Source: Coprococcus sp. (GTDB lineage: Bacteria; Bacillota; Clostridia; Lachnospirales; Lachnospiraceae). Taken from it: a DNA stretch of 64,000 bases. The DNA lies in NCBI GenBank assembly GCA_016297495.1, contig JAEDGN010000001.1:1-64000 (forward strand), in the 5' to 3' direction. This document shows positions 1-9,400 of this stretch, piece by piece. Every line of letters starts with the position of its first letter. Positions within the stretch are counted from its first letter, which is position 1. Under the pieces are notes generated by a model that was not told the origin of the DNA, did no database searches, and worked only from the letters and a program-made list of their open reading frames with translations. The translations under genes were made by a program, and so were the position numbers.

Positions 1-35
1 ATTTTTACCGGTTTATTAAAATCGATTTGATACAT
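1..35 (-). CDS. murC: UDP-N-acetylmuramate--L-alanine ligase, N-terminal fragment
   Basis: Only the first eleven codons are inside the window. On the minus strand an ATG at 35-33 is preceded by AGGAAGG (48-42) with a 6-nt spacer and reads MYQIDFNKPVK before running off the left edge. That N-terminus matches what I remember of MurC from Lachnospiraceae, where it precedes the glycine-rich nucleotide-binding loop. MurC adds L-alanine to UDP-MurNAc in the cytoplasm during peptidoglycan precursor synthesis. The gene is divergent from glgC. The identification rests on very few residues, so it is probable and not certain. Confidence 0.6.
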   Translation of the reverse strand, partial: MYQIDFNKPVK

Positions 36-69
36 CAGGATCCTTCCTATCTTTTCTTTATATTTGATT

Positions 70-155
70 AATTGATTAATGGCAGTTCAGCCCTGCCGGT
101 CACAGAGCGATCTTCGCTCCGCTCCGGTCCATGGCTGAACTGCTACTACCCATTA
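70..155. repeat. Palindromic intergenic repeat element
   Basis: An 11-bp perfect inverted repeat has arms at 82-92 (GCAGTTCAGCC) and 133-143 (GGCTGAACTGC). It encloses a GC-rich core containing a second hairpin, GAGCGA-TCT-TCGCTC (105-119). The element stands in otherwise AT-rich DNA between the divergent murC and glgC. Its look resembles the dispersed palindromic repeats seen between genes in Clostridia. No second copy was noticed in this window. Confidence 0.5.
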
Positions 156-208
156 TAACCGGATTTGCTGAAAAATCAAATGGATTTTGTATAAATAGAA
201 TTTATCTA

Positions 209-268
209 TTGTATACAAAAAAGAAATGGAAAATTGTAGAAAATTGTCAGAGGATTTTGTATACGAAA
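209..268. promoter_or_regulatory. Two GTATAC-centred palindromes upstream of glgC
   Basis: TTGTATACAA at 209-218 is a perfect 10-bp palindrome. TTTTGTATACGAAA at 255-268 is a near-perfect copy, and a half-like TTTTGTATAAA lies at 185-195. Repeated palindromes between two divergent genes could be operator sites for a GntR- or TetR-type repressor. GTATAC also occurs inside coding DNA nearby, so the assignment is tentative. Confidence 0.3.
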
Positions 269-331
269 AAATACAAGCTATGAACTTTGCACAGAATTCA
301 CCCTTCTATTAAAAAAAAATCGTAAATAGTG

Positions 332-360
332 TTCACTTTTACGGCTGGTAGTGATATAAT
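332..360 (+). promoter_or_regulatory. Sigma-A-type promoter of glgCD
   Basis: A TTCACT -35 box (332-337), a 17-bp spacer and a perfect TATAAT -10 box (355-360) lie about 100 bases upstream of the chosen glgC start. Transcription would begin near 367. Confidence 0.6.
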
Positions 361-461
361 GAATTAACAAATGGTGCGGTTTGGTCATGCAAGTCTTAGA
401 ACCTGTGTTTAAGGCAGTGGATGATCTGACTGCAGCTGTAAATAACAACAGAGGTGATAGC

Positions 462-1733
462 GTGATTAAGAAAGAAATGATAGCCATGCTTCTTGCGGGA
501 GGGCAGGGCAGCAGACTTGGCGTTTTGACTGCGAATGTTGCGAAACCGGCAGTTGCTTTCGGCGGTAAATATCGTATTATTGATTTTCCGTTGAGTAACT
601 GCATCAATTCGGGTGTTGATACGGTGGGGGTTTTGACTCAGTATCGGCATTTGAGGCTGAATACACATATCGGAATTGGTATTCCCTGGGATCTGGACCG
701 TAATCACGGTGGTGTGACGCTTCTTCCGCCGTACGAGAAGAGTGAGAGTTCAGACTGGTATTCGGGAACAGCCAATGCGATTTTTCAGAATCTGGAATAT
801 ATAGAGAACTACAATCCGGAATATGTATTGATTCTGGGTGGAGACCATATTTATAAGATGGATTATGAGATCATGCTGGATTATCATAAGGCAAAAGGGG
901 CTGACATTACCATTGCGTGTATGCCGGTACCTTGGGAGGAAGCCAGCCGTTTTGGTGTTGTTATAGCAGATGACAACGGCAATATCAAGGATTTTGAGGA
1001 GAAGCCTCCGAAGCCGAGCAGCAACCTGGCATCCATGGGTATTTATATCTTCAATTGGAAGGTATTGAGAGAGGCGCTGATTACATTGAAGGATCAGCCG
1101 GGATGTGATTTTGGTATGCATGTTATTCCATATGTACATAATAAGACGCATAACTGCTATGCCTATGAGTTTAACGGTTACTGGAAGGATGTAGGTACAC
1201 TGGGTTCCTATTGGGAGGCCAATATGGAACTGATCGATATTATTCCGGAATTCAATCTTTATGAGGAATTCTGGAAGGTATATACCAACAATGATATTAT
1301 CAAGCCGCAGTATTTTGGAGAGAATGCGGTTATTGACAGATGTATTGTCGGTGAGGGAGCCGAGATTTTCGGTGAGGTCAGGAACAGTATTATCGGTGCA
1401 GGTGTTATCATTGAAGAGGGGGCAGTGATCCGCAATTCCATTATTATGAAAGATACGGCTGTCGGTGCCGGTACGGTGGTGGACAAGGCGATTATTGCGG
1501 AGTCTGTGAAGGTCGGCAGCAACTGTAAGCTTGGTGTGGGTGAGTATGCTCCGAATGTGTATAATCCAAAGGTATATGCATTTGATCTTGTGACAATTGC
1601 AGAGAATTCAGTTATTCCGGACGATGTACAGATTGGTAAGAATACGGCAATTGTCGGCGAGACTGTAGCGGAGGACTATCCGGACGGACTGCTGGCAAGC
1701 GGACAGGTAATTATTAAGGCAGGTGAAGTGTAA
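462..1733 (+). CDS. glgC: Glucose-1-phosphate adenylyltransferase, catalytic subunit
   Basis: Makes ADP-glucose from glucose-1-phosphate and ATP, the committed step of bacterial glycogen synthesis, in the cytoplasm. The 423-residue protein opens with the nucleotidyltransferase loop GGQGSRLG, followed by FPLSN, the metal-binding [10 protein letters not shown] and FEEKP. The C-terminal third is a left-handed beta-helix of hexapeptide repeats. The GTG at 462 is chosen because GAGG (451-454) lies 7 nt upstream and the protein then starts [14 protein letters not shown], like known GlgC; an in-frame TTG at 381 would add a non-homologous extension. The stop overlaps the glgD start by one base, so the two are translated together. 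Length fits the family. Confidence 0.95.
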   Translation: MIKKEMIAMLLAGGQGSRLGVLTANVAKPAVAFGGKYRIIDFPLSNCINSGVDTVGVLTQYRHLRLNTHIGIGIPWDLDRNHGGVTLLPPYEKSESSDWYSGTANAIFQNLEYIENYNPEYVLILGGDHIYKMDYEIMLDYHKAKGADITIACMPVPWEEASRFGVVIADDNGNIKDFEEKPPKPSSNLASMGIYIFNWKVLREALITLKDQPGCDFGMHVIPYVHNKTHNCYAYEFNGYWKDVGTLGSYWEANMELIDIIPEFNLYEEFWKVYTNNDIIKPQYFGENAVIDRCIVGEGAEIFGEVRNSIIGAGVIIEEGAVIRNSIIMKDTAVGAGTVVDKAIIAESVKVGSNCKLGVGEYAPNVYNPKVYAFDLVTIAENSVIPDDVQIGKNTAIVGETVAEDYPDGLLASGQVIIKAGEV

Positions 1734-2857
1734 TGAGAGCAGTTGGTATAGTTTTAGCAGGCGGAAACAGCAGCAGAATGGGTATACTGGCGAAGAAGAG
1801 AGCCGTTGCGGCCATGCCGATCGCTGGCAGTTACAGAAGTATTGATTTTGCTTTAAGCAATATGTCCAATTCCCATGTGCAGAAGGTGGCTGTGTGCACA
1901 CAGTTTAATGCACGTTCACTGAATCAGCATCTGAATTCCTCAAAATGGTGGGATTTTGGCCGTAAGCAGGGCGGATTATATATATTGACACCGACCATGA
2001 CAACGGATAATAATTCCTGGTACAGAGGAACGGCTGATGCTATTTATCAGAATATCGATTTCCTGAAGGAGAGTCATGAGCCATATGTGATCATCACATC
2101 CGGTGACTGTGTATACAAGGCGGACTACAATAGAATGCTGGAATACCATATCGATAAAAAGGCGGATATTACAGTTGCCTATACAAAGCTTGCTGTAGGT
2201 CAGGATGACCCGACAAGATTCGGTGTTATGCAGATGGCGGATGACGGCAGACTCCTTGGTTTTGAGGAGAAGCCGGTTGCTACAGATTGTATGACTGTTT
2301 CGGCAGGTGTTTATATTATCAGAAGAAGACTTCTGATCGAACTTCTGGAGAAGGCCAATGCAGAAGAACGTTATGACTTTGTTAAAGATATTCTGGTAAG
2401 ATATCGGGAGACGAAGAAGATTTATGGCTATGAACTGGAAGGCTACTGGAACAATATTGCAACAGTCGATTCTTATTATAAAACAAACATGGATTTCCTG
2501 AAGAAAGATGTGCGTGATTATTTCTTTGGGGGATATGCAAGTATTTATTCCAGAGTTGAAGATCAGCCGCCGGCAAAATATAATCCTGGGGCAGCCATGA
2601 AGAATGCGCTGGTGTCCAGTGGCTGCATTATCAATGGTACGGTTGAGAATTCTGTCCTTTTCAGGAAGGTATATGTGGGCAACAATTGTATTATCAGAAA
2701 TTCCATTATTCTGAATGATGTTTATATTGGTGATAATACAGTAATTGAGAACTGTATTGTGGAGAGCCGCGGTACAATCCGGGCGAACGAGACTTACAGG
2801 GGTGAAAACGGCAAAATCAGGATTGTCGTTGAAGAAAACGAGAGATATATTATCTGA
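1733..2857 (+). CDS. glgD: Glucose-1-phosphate adenylyltransferase, GlgD subunit
   Basis: GlgD is the second subunit of the Firmicutes ADP-glucose pyrophosphorylase; it has little activity alone and raises the activity of GlgC in the complex. The 374 residues keep the nucleotidyltransferase fold ([28 protein letters not shown]) and the C-terminal hexapeptide beta-helix. The glycine-rich loop differs from GlgC, as is usual for GlgD. It follows glgC with a one-base TAATG overlap and an AGGTGA ribosome site inside the end of glgC. No branching enzyme or glycogen synthase follows here; glgB is about 24 kb away. Confidence 0.93.
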   Translation: MRAVGIVLAGGNSSRMGILAKKRAVAAMPIAGSYRSIDFALSNMSNSHVQKVAVCTQFNARSLNQHLNSSKWWDFGRKQGGLYILTPTMTTDNNSWYRGTADAIYQNIDFLKESHEPYVIITSGDCVYKADYNRMLEYHIDKKADITVAYTKLAVGQDDPTRFGVMQMADDGRLLGFEEKPVATDCMTVSAGVYIIRRRLLIELLEKANAEERYDFVKDILVRYRETKKIYGYELEGYWNNIATVDSYYKTNMDFLKKDVRDYFFGGYASIYSRVEDQPPAKYNPGAAMKNALVSSGCIINGTVENSVLFRKVYVGNNCIIRNSIILNDVYIGDNTVIENCIVESRGTIRANETYRGENGKIRIVVEENERYII

Positions 2858-2895
2858 TATCGCAGAAGATATCGGAAGTTCGGGGGTATTACAGC

Positions 2896-3168
2896 ATGCA
2901 GATTACAGATGTAAGGGTTCGCAAGGTCAATAAAGAAGGTAAAATGAAAGCGGTCGTATCCATTACAATTGACAATGAATTTGTTGTGCATGACATAAAA
3001 GTCATAGATGGGGAAAAAGGATTGTTTATTGCAATGCCAAGCAGGAAAGCCGTTGATGGGGAATACAGAGATATTGCCCATCCAATCAACTCAGATACAC
3101 GTGAGCGGATCCAGCAGGTGATTCTGGAAAAATATGAGATGGCTGCCATGGAGAGTGAAGAGGTGTAG
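2896..3168 (+). CDS. spoVG: Septation/sporulation regulator SpoVG
   Basis: A 90-residue SpoVG homologue starting [12 protein letters not shown] and containing the conserved stretch around FIAMPSRK. SpoVG proteins are small nucleic-acid-binding regulators that affect asymmetric septation, capsule and virulence gene expression in Firmicutes. A GGGGGT ribosome site lies 8 nt before the ATG. It sits 38 bases after glgD with no terminator between, so it is probably co-transcribed with the glycogen genes. A strong terminator follows. Confidence 0.95.
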   Translation: MQITDVRVRKVNKEGKMKAVVSITIDNEFVVHDIKVIDGEKGLFIAMPSRKAVDGEYRDIAHPINSDTRERIQQVILEKYEMAAMESEEV

Positions 3169-3218
3169 GGGATACCTTTTGATGGATATGCCGGATGACA
3201 GCAGATAATAAGCAGAGC

Positions 3219-3269
3219 AAGGATGCCGAAAGTATGAAATGATTTTCTGATTTTTTCGGCATCCTTTTT
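3219..3269 (+). terminator. Rho-independent terminator after spoVG
   Basis: A 13-bp perfect stem has arms at 3219-3231 and 3254-3266 and ends in a T run through 3269. It closes the glgC-glgD-spoVG unit. Confidence 0.85.
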
Positions 3270-3290
3270 GCGCAGCCGGCATTCGTATGA

Positions 3291-3319
3291 TTGACAAAGA
3301 AAAGCAAAACTTTTATATT
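3291..3319 (+). promoter_or_regulatory. Sigma-A promoter of pth-mfd
   Basis: Consensus TTGACA (3291-3296), a 17-bp spacer and TATATT (3314-3319), directly after the spoVG terminator and about 90 bases before pth. Confidence 0.85.
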
Positions 3320-3412
3320 AATAGATGTTGAATTATAACTATATCCGGGCAGCGCCCTGACATAAGCGCAGGCCGAAGGGAATCATGATAATACAGAACA
3401 GGAAGAGAAGAT

Positions 3413-3985
3413 ATGCATATTATAGCAGGACTGGGCAATCCGACGAGACAGTATGAGGGTACAAGGCACAATGTGGGATTTGAGACCATTGACAGGATTG
3501 CAGCTGAAAATGGTATTGCCATAGAGAATAAGAAACATAAGGCGCTGTATGGCAGCGGTTATATTGGCGGGGAGAAGGTCATTCTGGCGAAGCCTCAGAC
3601 ATATATGAATCTCAGCGGTGAGAGTATCAGAGAGCTGGCTGATTATTATAAAGTGGAACCGGAAAATATTATTATTATTTATGATGATATCAGTCTGGAT
3701 GTGGGTCAGCTGCGTATTCGCGAGAAGGGAAGTGCCGGAGGACATAATGGTATCAAGAGTATCATTGCTCATCTTGGAACCCAGATATTTCCACGGATTA
3801 AAGTTGGTGTAGGAGAGAAGCCTCAGGGCTGGGATCTGGCAGATTATGTGCTGGGGAGATACAGTCAGGAGGATCGAAAGATAATAGATGCGGCCCAGAA
3901 GGATGCCGCTGATGCGGTGAAGCTTATGGTGAGTGGTGATATAAAAACAGCCATGAATCGCTTTAATACAAAAAAGAAGGCTTGA
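3413..3985 (+). CDS. pth: Peptidyl-tRNA hydrolase
   Basis: Releases peptides from peptidyl-tRNA that drops off stalled ribosomes, recycling tRNA in the cytoplasm. The 190-residue protein carries the family signature at its start, GLGNP (Asn9) and RHNVGF (catalytic His19), then TYMNLSG, the YDDISLDVG acid-containing loop and GSAGGHNG. Length matches bacterial Pth. A GGAAGAG-type ribosome site precedes the ATG. The stop lies 17 bases before the preferred mfd start, so the genes form one unit, as in many Firmicutes where pth and mfd are neighbours. Confidence 0.97.
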   Translation: MHIIAGLGNPTRQYEGTRHNVGFETIDRIAAENGIAIENKKHKALYGSGYIGGEKVILAKPQTYMNLSGESIRELADYYKVEPENIIIIYDDISLDVGQLRIREKGSAGGHNGIKSIIAHLGTQIFPRIKVGVGEKPQGWDLADYVLGRYSQEDRKIIDAAQKDAADAVKLMVSGDIKTAMNRFNTKKKA

Positions 3986-4002
3986 TGGGAAAGGAGACTG
4001 CA

Positions 4003-7000
4003 ATGAAAGCATTGACTCAGCCATTACATGAATTAAGTGAATATGAGCAGATTGTCCGGGATATTGCCAGACGTCAGACACCCATTCATATTGATGGCTG
4101 TATAGATTCCCAGAAATGCCATCTGATCAGCAGCATTGGAGAGGCATATCCGTTGAAGCTGATCATTACTTATAATGAAATAAAAGCAAAAGAGATTTAT
4201 GAAGATTATCAGTTCTTTGACCGGAATGTCTTCTATTATCCGGCCAAAGACATTATTTTCTATAATGCGGACATTCACAGTAATCTGATTGTCAGCCAGA
4301 GAATGGCTGTAATAAGACGTCTTCTGGATGAGGAGCCTGTAACCGTGGTGACGACCATTGATGGTTTGTTTGACAGGCTGCTTCCACTGGAACAGCTGGC
4401 TGAATACAGGATGACCTTTCGGCAGGGAGATATTCTGCCGATGGAGATAATACAGAAAAAACTGGTCAGTATGGGATTCCTGCGTGTGAGCCAGGTGGAA
4501 GGTCCGGGTCAGTTTGCTGTCAGAGGCGGCATTCTGGATATTTACAATCTGGCAGATGACTGTCCCTGCAGAATTGAGCTGTGGGGAGATGAGATTGATT
4601 CAATAAGGAGTTTCGATGCGGAGAGTCAGCGTTCCATCGAGCAGATGGAGGAGATGACGGTTTATCCGGCATCAGAATATATATTAACGCGTCCTGTACT
4701 TGACCGGGGGTTGAAACTGATCGACCGTGAAGCGAAAACGCAGATCAGGAAACTGAAAGATGGCGGCAATTATGAGGCTGCTTCCAGACTGTCCCAGATC
4801 ATTGCTGAAATGAAAGATAATCTGGATATAGGATGTGATACGATTAATCTGGATAGTTATGTGAGATATTTTTTTAATGAAACCGTATCTTTTCTGGATT
4901 ATTTTGAACGGGAGGACAGCCTGATCATTATGGATGAACCTTCCAGGGTCGCTGAAAAGGGCGAAGCTGCAGATGCAGAATACAGAGAGAGTATGTCGGG
5001 AAGACTTGAAAAGGGATATATTCTGCCGGGACAGGCGGATGCTGTCCGGGACTATAAGGGTGTGCTGGCCGCAATTGCAGGGATGAGGACAGTGATGCTC
5101 AGTACTCTTGGATATAACTTTCCCCAGATCCCTGTCAAAAATAAATATAGTATGATGGTCAGCAGCATGCATACTTATCGTGGTGATTTTGAGCTGCTGG
5201 TCAAAGAACTGTCCCATTGGAAGAAGAACAAATATAAAGTTATTCTCGTCTGCAGATCTGAGACCAGGGCAAGACGACTGGTAAAGGATCTGGCGGATTA
5301 CGATCTGACAGCATTCTATTCAGATGACAGGGACAGAATACTGAGCCCCGGGGAGATTATGATTATCCATGGTAATCTGCACCGGGGAATCGAATATCCG
5401 ATGATCAGATTTGCCATTATAGCTGAGACGGATATATTTGGTGAAGAGAAGAAAAAAAGGCAGAAGAGAAGGCAATCGGCTGTGGAGGGGGAGAAAATCC
5501 GCAGTTTCAAAGATCTTTCCATTGGCGATTATGTCGTTCATGAGAGCCATGGCGTCGGTATTTACAGAGGAATAGAGAATATAGAGGTAGATGGTGTGGC
5601 CAAAGATTATATTAAGATTGAGTATGGCGGCGGCAGCAATCTTTATATTCTTGCCACCAATCTGGATATGATCCAGAAATATGCGGATAAGGAGGCCAAA
5701 CAGGTAAAGGTCCACAAGCTGGGGGGTCAGGAATGGCACCGGACGAAGACCAAGGTAAAAGGGGCTGTTAAAGAGCTGGCTATGGATCTTGTGAAGCTCT
5801 ATGCGGCACGACAGTCCATGGAAGGATATGTATGTGGTCCGGATACAGTCTGGCAGAAGGAATTCGAGGAGATGTTTCCTTATGAAGAGACTCAGGATCA
5901 GCTGGATGCCATTGAAGCTACAAAAAAGGATATGGAAAGTCCGAAAATTATGGATCGTCTGATCTGTGGTGATGTTGGCTTTGGCAAGACGGAGGTAGCC
6001 ATCCGTGCAGCATTTAAGATGATTCAGGAAGGCCGTCAATGTGCGGTCCTCGTGCCGACAACGATCCTTGCGCAGCAGCATTACAATACTTTTCTTCAGC
6101 GAATGAAGGATTACCCGGTAAATATTGGTCTCCTCTGCAGATTCAGGACAAAGGCAGAGCAGAAGGAAACATTGGCCGGGCTGAAGGCCGGAAGGGTGGA
6201 CATTGTAATCGGAACGCATCGTCTGCTTTCAAAGGATGTGGCGTTCAAAAATCTGGGCCTGCTGGTGGTGGATGAAGAGCAGCGCTTTGGTGTCAGTCAC
6301 AAGGAAAAAATCAAAAAATTAAAAGAGACGGTGGATGTACTGACGCTGACTGCGACCCCGATTCCGAGAACCATGCATATGAGCCTCATTGGTATTCGCG
6401 ATATGAGTCTTCTGGAGGAAGCCCCGGTGGACCGCCTGCCTATACAGACCTATGTGATGGAGTACAATGATGAGATGGTGCGGGAAGCTATTCTCCGTGA
6501 AATAGCCCGTGGCGGTCAGGTGTATTATGTTTTTAACCGGGTCAACGGTATCGACGAGATGACGGCTCAGATCGCAGAGCTGGTACCGGATGCCGCTGTC
6601 GCCTTCGCTCATGGGCAGATGAGTGAGAGGGAACTTGAGAAAATCATGTATCAGTTCATCAACGGAGAAATTGATGTACTGGTATCGACAACAATTATTG
6701 AGACTGGACTGGATATTTCCAATGTGAATACGATTATTATTCATGATGCGGATAAACTGGGACTGTCACAGCTGTATCAGCTGAGAGGGCGTGTAGGACG
6801 TTCCAGCAGGACATCATATGCGTTTCTTATGTACAGGCGGGATAAAATGCTTAGGGAAGTGGCAGAGAAGAGATTGTCTGCTATCAGAGAATTTACGGAA
6901 CTGGGGTCCGGATACAGGATTGCCATGAGGGATCTTGAAATACGCGGCGCCGGCAATCTGCTGGGAGAGAAGCAGAGCGGCCATATGGAAGCTGTCGGTT

Positions 7001-7542
7001 ATGATCTGTACTGCAAGCTTCTGAATACAGCGGTTATGGAGGCAAAGGGAGAGAAGATTCAGGAAGACTTTGAAACTTCCGTGGAGATAGATATTGATGC
7101 ATTCATACCTGCTGTTTACATTAAAAATGAATTTCAGAAGCTGGATATGTATAAACGTATTGCGTCGATTCAAAATGAAGAAGAATATGGAGAGATACTG
7201 GATGAGTTGATCGACCGCTTTGGAGAGGTGCCAAAACCGGCGGCCAATCTGCTTCTGATAGCATTGATTCGGGCACAAGCCCATGCTGCAGGTGTCATAC
7301 AGCTGGTTCATAAGGACAAGGTGACCCGGGTTTATATGCATGAGAGAGCAGAAGTGGATGTGGCAGCTATACCGGAACTGCTGAATGTGTACGGGAAGCG
7401 GATGAAGTTAAAATCCGACACCAGAAATCCATATTTTATTGTTGACATGAAAGGTTTTAGCGGGCAGAATCTTTTGATAGAGGAAAAGCAGCTGGTGGAA
7501 AATATGCTGCAGATACTCTGCCATCAGGAGGTTGGAAATTGA
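4003..7542 (+). CDS. mfd: Transcription-repair coupling factor
   Basis: Mfd is an ATP-driven DNA translocase that removes RNA polymerase stalled at lesions and recruits UvrA. The 1179-residue protein has the UvrB-homology N-terminus (including [15 protein letters not shown]), the RNA-polymerase-interacting region ([14 protein letters not shown]), a RecG-like helicase core with Walker A GDVGFGKT, a DEEQ box and TATPIPRT, and a C-terminal TRCF domain. The start at 4003 has AAGGAG six bases upstream; an in-frame ATG at 3985 overlapping the pth stop has no such site. Length is normal. It overlaps the next gene by 4 bases. Confidence 0.97.
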   Translation: MKALTQPLHELSEYEQIVRDIARRQTPIHIDGCIDSQKCHLISSIGEAYPLKLIITYNEIKAKEIYEDYQFFDRNVFYYPAKDIIFYNADIHSNLIVSQRMAVIRRLLDEEPVTVVTTIDGLFDRLLPLEQLAEYRMTFRQGDILPMEIIQKKLVSMGFLRVSQVEGPGQFAVRGGILDIYNLADDCPCRIELWGDEIDSIRSFDAESQRSIEQMEEMTVYPASEYILTRPVLDRGLKLIDREAKTQIRKLKDGGNYEAASRLSQIIAEMKDNLDIGCDTINLDSYVRYFFNETVSFLDYFEREDSLIIMDEPSRVAEKGEAADAEYRESMSGRLEKGYILPGQADAVRDYKGVLAAIAGMRTVMLSTLGYNFPQIPVKNKYSMMVSSMHTYRGDFELLVKELSHWKKNKYKVILVCRSETRARRLVKDLADYDLTAFYSDDRDRILSPGEIMIIHGNLHRGIEYPMIRFAIIAETDIFGEEKKKRQKRRQSAVEGEKIRSFKDLSIGDYVVHESHGVGIYRGIENIEVDGVAKDYIKIEYGGGSNLYILATNLDMIQKYADKEAKQVKVHKLGGQEWHRTKTKVKGAVKELAMDLVKLYAARQSMEGYVCGPDTVWQKEFEEMFPYEETQDQLDAIEATKKDMESPKIMDRLICGDVGFGKTEVAIRAAFKMIQEGRQCAVLVPTTILAQQHYNTFLQRMKDYPVNIGLLCRFRTKAEQKETLAGLKAGRVDIVIGTHRLLSKDVAFKNLGLLVVDEEQRFGVSHKEKIKKLKETVDVLTLTATPIPRTMHMSLIGIRDMSLLEEAPVDRLPIQTYVMEYNDEMVREAILREIARGGQVYYVFNRVNGIDEMTAQIAELVPDAAVAFAHGQMSERELEKIMYQFINGEIDVLVSTTIIETGLDISNVNTIIIHDADKLGLSQLYQLRGRVGRSSRTSYAFLMYRRDKMLREVAEKRLSAIREFTELGSGYRIAMRDLEIRGAGNLLGEKQSGHMEAVGYDLYCKLLNTAVMEAKGEKIQEDFETSVEIDIDAFIPAVYIKNEFQKLDMYKRIASIQNEEEYGEILDELIDRFGEVPKPAANLLLIALIRAQAHAAGVIQLVHKDKVTRVYMHERAEVDVAAIPELLNVYGKRMKLKSDTRNPYFIVDMKGFSGQNLLIEEKQLVENMLQILCHQEVGN

Positions 7543-8570
7543 GAATGAAAAGTAAAGCAGGGAGAAAATGGCTGTTAGCGCTGAATATCTGTGTGATACT
7601 GGGATTGCTCCGGGGATGTGCGTCTGTACCTGCTTCAGGGGAAGCAGTGATGCAGGAGGAATCTGCCAGTGAGAGGCAAACAGTCATGACAATCGATGGT
7701 CAGCCTGTCACGGAGGAGGAGGTCTGTGTTTATCTTTATCTGATGCAGAAACCTTATGAGACCTGTTATGGCAGCAGTATATGGGCGTTACAGCGTGAAG
7801 GGGGAGATTCCTGGGAAGAATGGCTGATGGAAGAGGTAAAGCGCCAGATAACGGAGCTGACAATACTGAGCAGCCGGGCAGAACAGGAGGACCTGAAGCT
7901 GACGGATAAAGAAAGAATTTCCCTGGAGAAAGATGCAGATGCTGCTTTTGACAGTATGGGTGAAGTCGCTGACAGATATGGTATTACCCGGGATACTGTA
8001 AGAAAAGTATATGAAAAAAGCGAGTTGGCAGGTCTGTTTTATCAGACGATAACAGACGGCTACGGTCTGGAGCTTTCAGAGGGTGAATTATCCCGGTGCA
8101 GAGCCATGACTGTTCAGCAGATATTCATTGCAGAGGATGACAATACTTTTCTGAAGGATGGGCAGACACAGGAACAGCTGGCGACGCAGCTCCGGAAAAG
8201 AGCATCAGAAGGAGAAGATTTTGAAACACTGGCAAAGGCTTACTCTTCTGACAATGCTCAGTGGATGTTATCATTTGATGATGAGGGTTATGTGTTCGAC
8301 ACAGACGGCTGGCTGGAAGAAGAATTTGTCAAAGAAGCCTGGGGACTGGAGCCAGACGGCATCAGTCCGGTCATCCATACGTCCTATGGCTATCATGTGC
8401 TCAAATGTGTGGCCGTGGACAGCGATGAGCTGAAACAGCAGGCCGCAGACAGAAGATTGAATGAAAAGAAAAAGAAAAAATTTTCTGCTGATTATGAAAA
8501 ATGGCTGCAGGAAGTGATTTGTACAGAAGAAGCAGCCTGGCAGGAAATACATGTACTGGAGGGAATTTAA
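7539..8570 (+). CDS. PrsA-like peptidylprolyl isomerase lipoprotein
   Basis: A probable extracytoplasmic foldase of the SurA/PrsA type that helps secreted proteins fold. The TTG at 7539 is favoured because AGGAGG (7526-7531) is 7 nt away and it overlaps the mfd stop; the ATG at 7545 is 13 nt away. The N-terminus is basic, then hydrophobic, ending in LLRGC with Cys27 as the likely lipidated residue; the Arg before Gly makes the lipobox atypical. A helical SurA-like segment covers about 40-185. A parvulin/PPIC domain follows at about 190-290 (TVQQIFIAED, YSSDNA, SYGYHVLKC). Family members are about 280-350 residues. Confidence 0.8.
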   Translation: MRMKSKAGRKWLLALNICVILGLLRGCASVPASGEAVMQEESASERQTVMTIDGQPVTEEEVCVYLYLMQKPYETCYGSSIWALQREGGDSWEEWLMEEVKRQITELTILSSRAEQEDLKLTDKERISLEKDADAAFDSMGEVADRYGITRDTVRKVYEKSELAGLFYQTITDGYGLELSEGELSRCRAMTVQQIFIAEDDNTFLKDGQTQEQLATQLRKRASEGEDFETLAKAYSSDNAQWMLSFDDEGYVFDTDGWLEEEFVKEAWGLEPDGISPVIHTSYGYHVLKCVAVDSDELKQQAADRRLNEKKKKKFSADYEKWLQEVICTEEAAWQEIHVLEGI

Positions 8571-9287
8571 ATGAAAATCCAATTTATTAAACACAGCTGT
8601 TTTGTAGTTACAATGCCGTGTGCAACGCTTATTTTCGATTATTCCAGAGGCGAACTTCCGGAGCTGGATCAGGAATTGCCTGTATTTGCATTTATCAGTC
8701 ATGTCCATAATGATCATTTTAATCCGGCAATTGTGGATGAACTGGAGAATTATCCATCTGTCACTTTTATTATGTCATCGGATATTCCGGAGAAGGACAG
8801 GGAAGCAATGCAAAAAAAAGCATCTGATGACAGAAGATTTATCTGCATGGATGCGGATGAGCAGGCACATTTCCCGGAACTGACGGTGAAAACTCTGAAA
8901 TCCACAGATGAAGGTGTGGCTTTTGTTATAGAGATGGATCGGAAAAAGATTTATTTTGCGGGCGATCTGCACTGGTGGACCTGGGAGGGAGAAAGTGATG
9001 AAGCGGAAGATGCAATGAAACAGGCATACATCCATGAGATGGATAAAATCAAAGGAGAACAGTTTGACCTGGCTTTTCTTGTACTGGATCCGAGGCAGGA
9101 GGACCGTTACTGGTGGGGCTTTGATTACTTCATGAAAAATATCGGGGCGAAGCATGCTTTTCCGATGCACTGCTGGGGTAAATATCAGCTTATTGATAAG
9201 CTTCTTGCTGAACCATTTTCTGAATCCTATCGCGAGAATGTTGTCCCTGTTCACCAGTCCGGCGAAGTTTTTGATTTTTTACGGTAA
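8571..9287 (+). CDS. MBL-fold metallo-hydrolase
   Basis: A 238-residue member of the UlaG-like metallo-beta-lactamase superfamily. It begins MKIQFIKHSCF, with HSC typical of this branch, and has the metal motif SHVHNDHFNP, an AGDLHWW segment carrying a metal-binding Asp, and a late FPMHCWG histidine. The substrate cannot be read from sequence. The start codon directly abuts the stop of the PrsA-like gene, so it is probably co-transcribed with it and with mfd. Confidence 0.85.
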   Translation: MKIQFIKHSCFVVTMPCATLIFDYSRGELPELDQELPVFAFISHVHNDHFNPAIVDELENYPSVTFIMSSDIPEKDREAMQKKASDDRRFICMDADEQAHFPELTVKTLKSTDEGVAFVIEMDRKKIYFAGDLHWWTWEGESDEAEDAMKQAYIHEMDKIKGEQFDLAFLVLDPRQEDRYWWGFDYFMKNIGAKHAFPMHCWGKYQLIDKLLAEPFSESYRENVVPVHQSGEVFDFLR

Positions 9288-9321
9288 AATCTGGATTTTA
9301 GGAGATTTATTGCCGGGGGGA

Positions 9322-9350
9322 TTGATTCGAAGCCCGGAATGGTGTAAAAT
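9322..9350 (+). promoter_or_regulatory. Sigma-A promoter of the 9401 gene
   Basis: TTGATT (9322-9327), a 17-bp spacer and TAAAAT (9345-9350), 50 bases upstream of the next ATG. Confidence 0.65.
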
Positions 9351-9400
9351 AAATTATTATTTAATTTAAAACAGATAAAACAGATAAGGAGAAGGACAGA

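Noticed and set aside
381..461. Longer GlgC starting at TTG 381
   Set aside because: The extra 27 residues are not like any GlgC N-terminus, while GTG 462 has a good ribosome site and gives the family's usual start.
5320..6219. Minus-strand frame of 299 codons inside mfd
   Set aside because: It is fully antisense to conserved mfd domains and reads as low-complexity His/Leu/Ile-rich sequence with no ribosome site or family motif.
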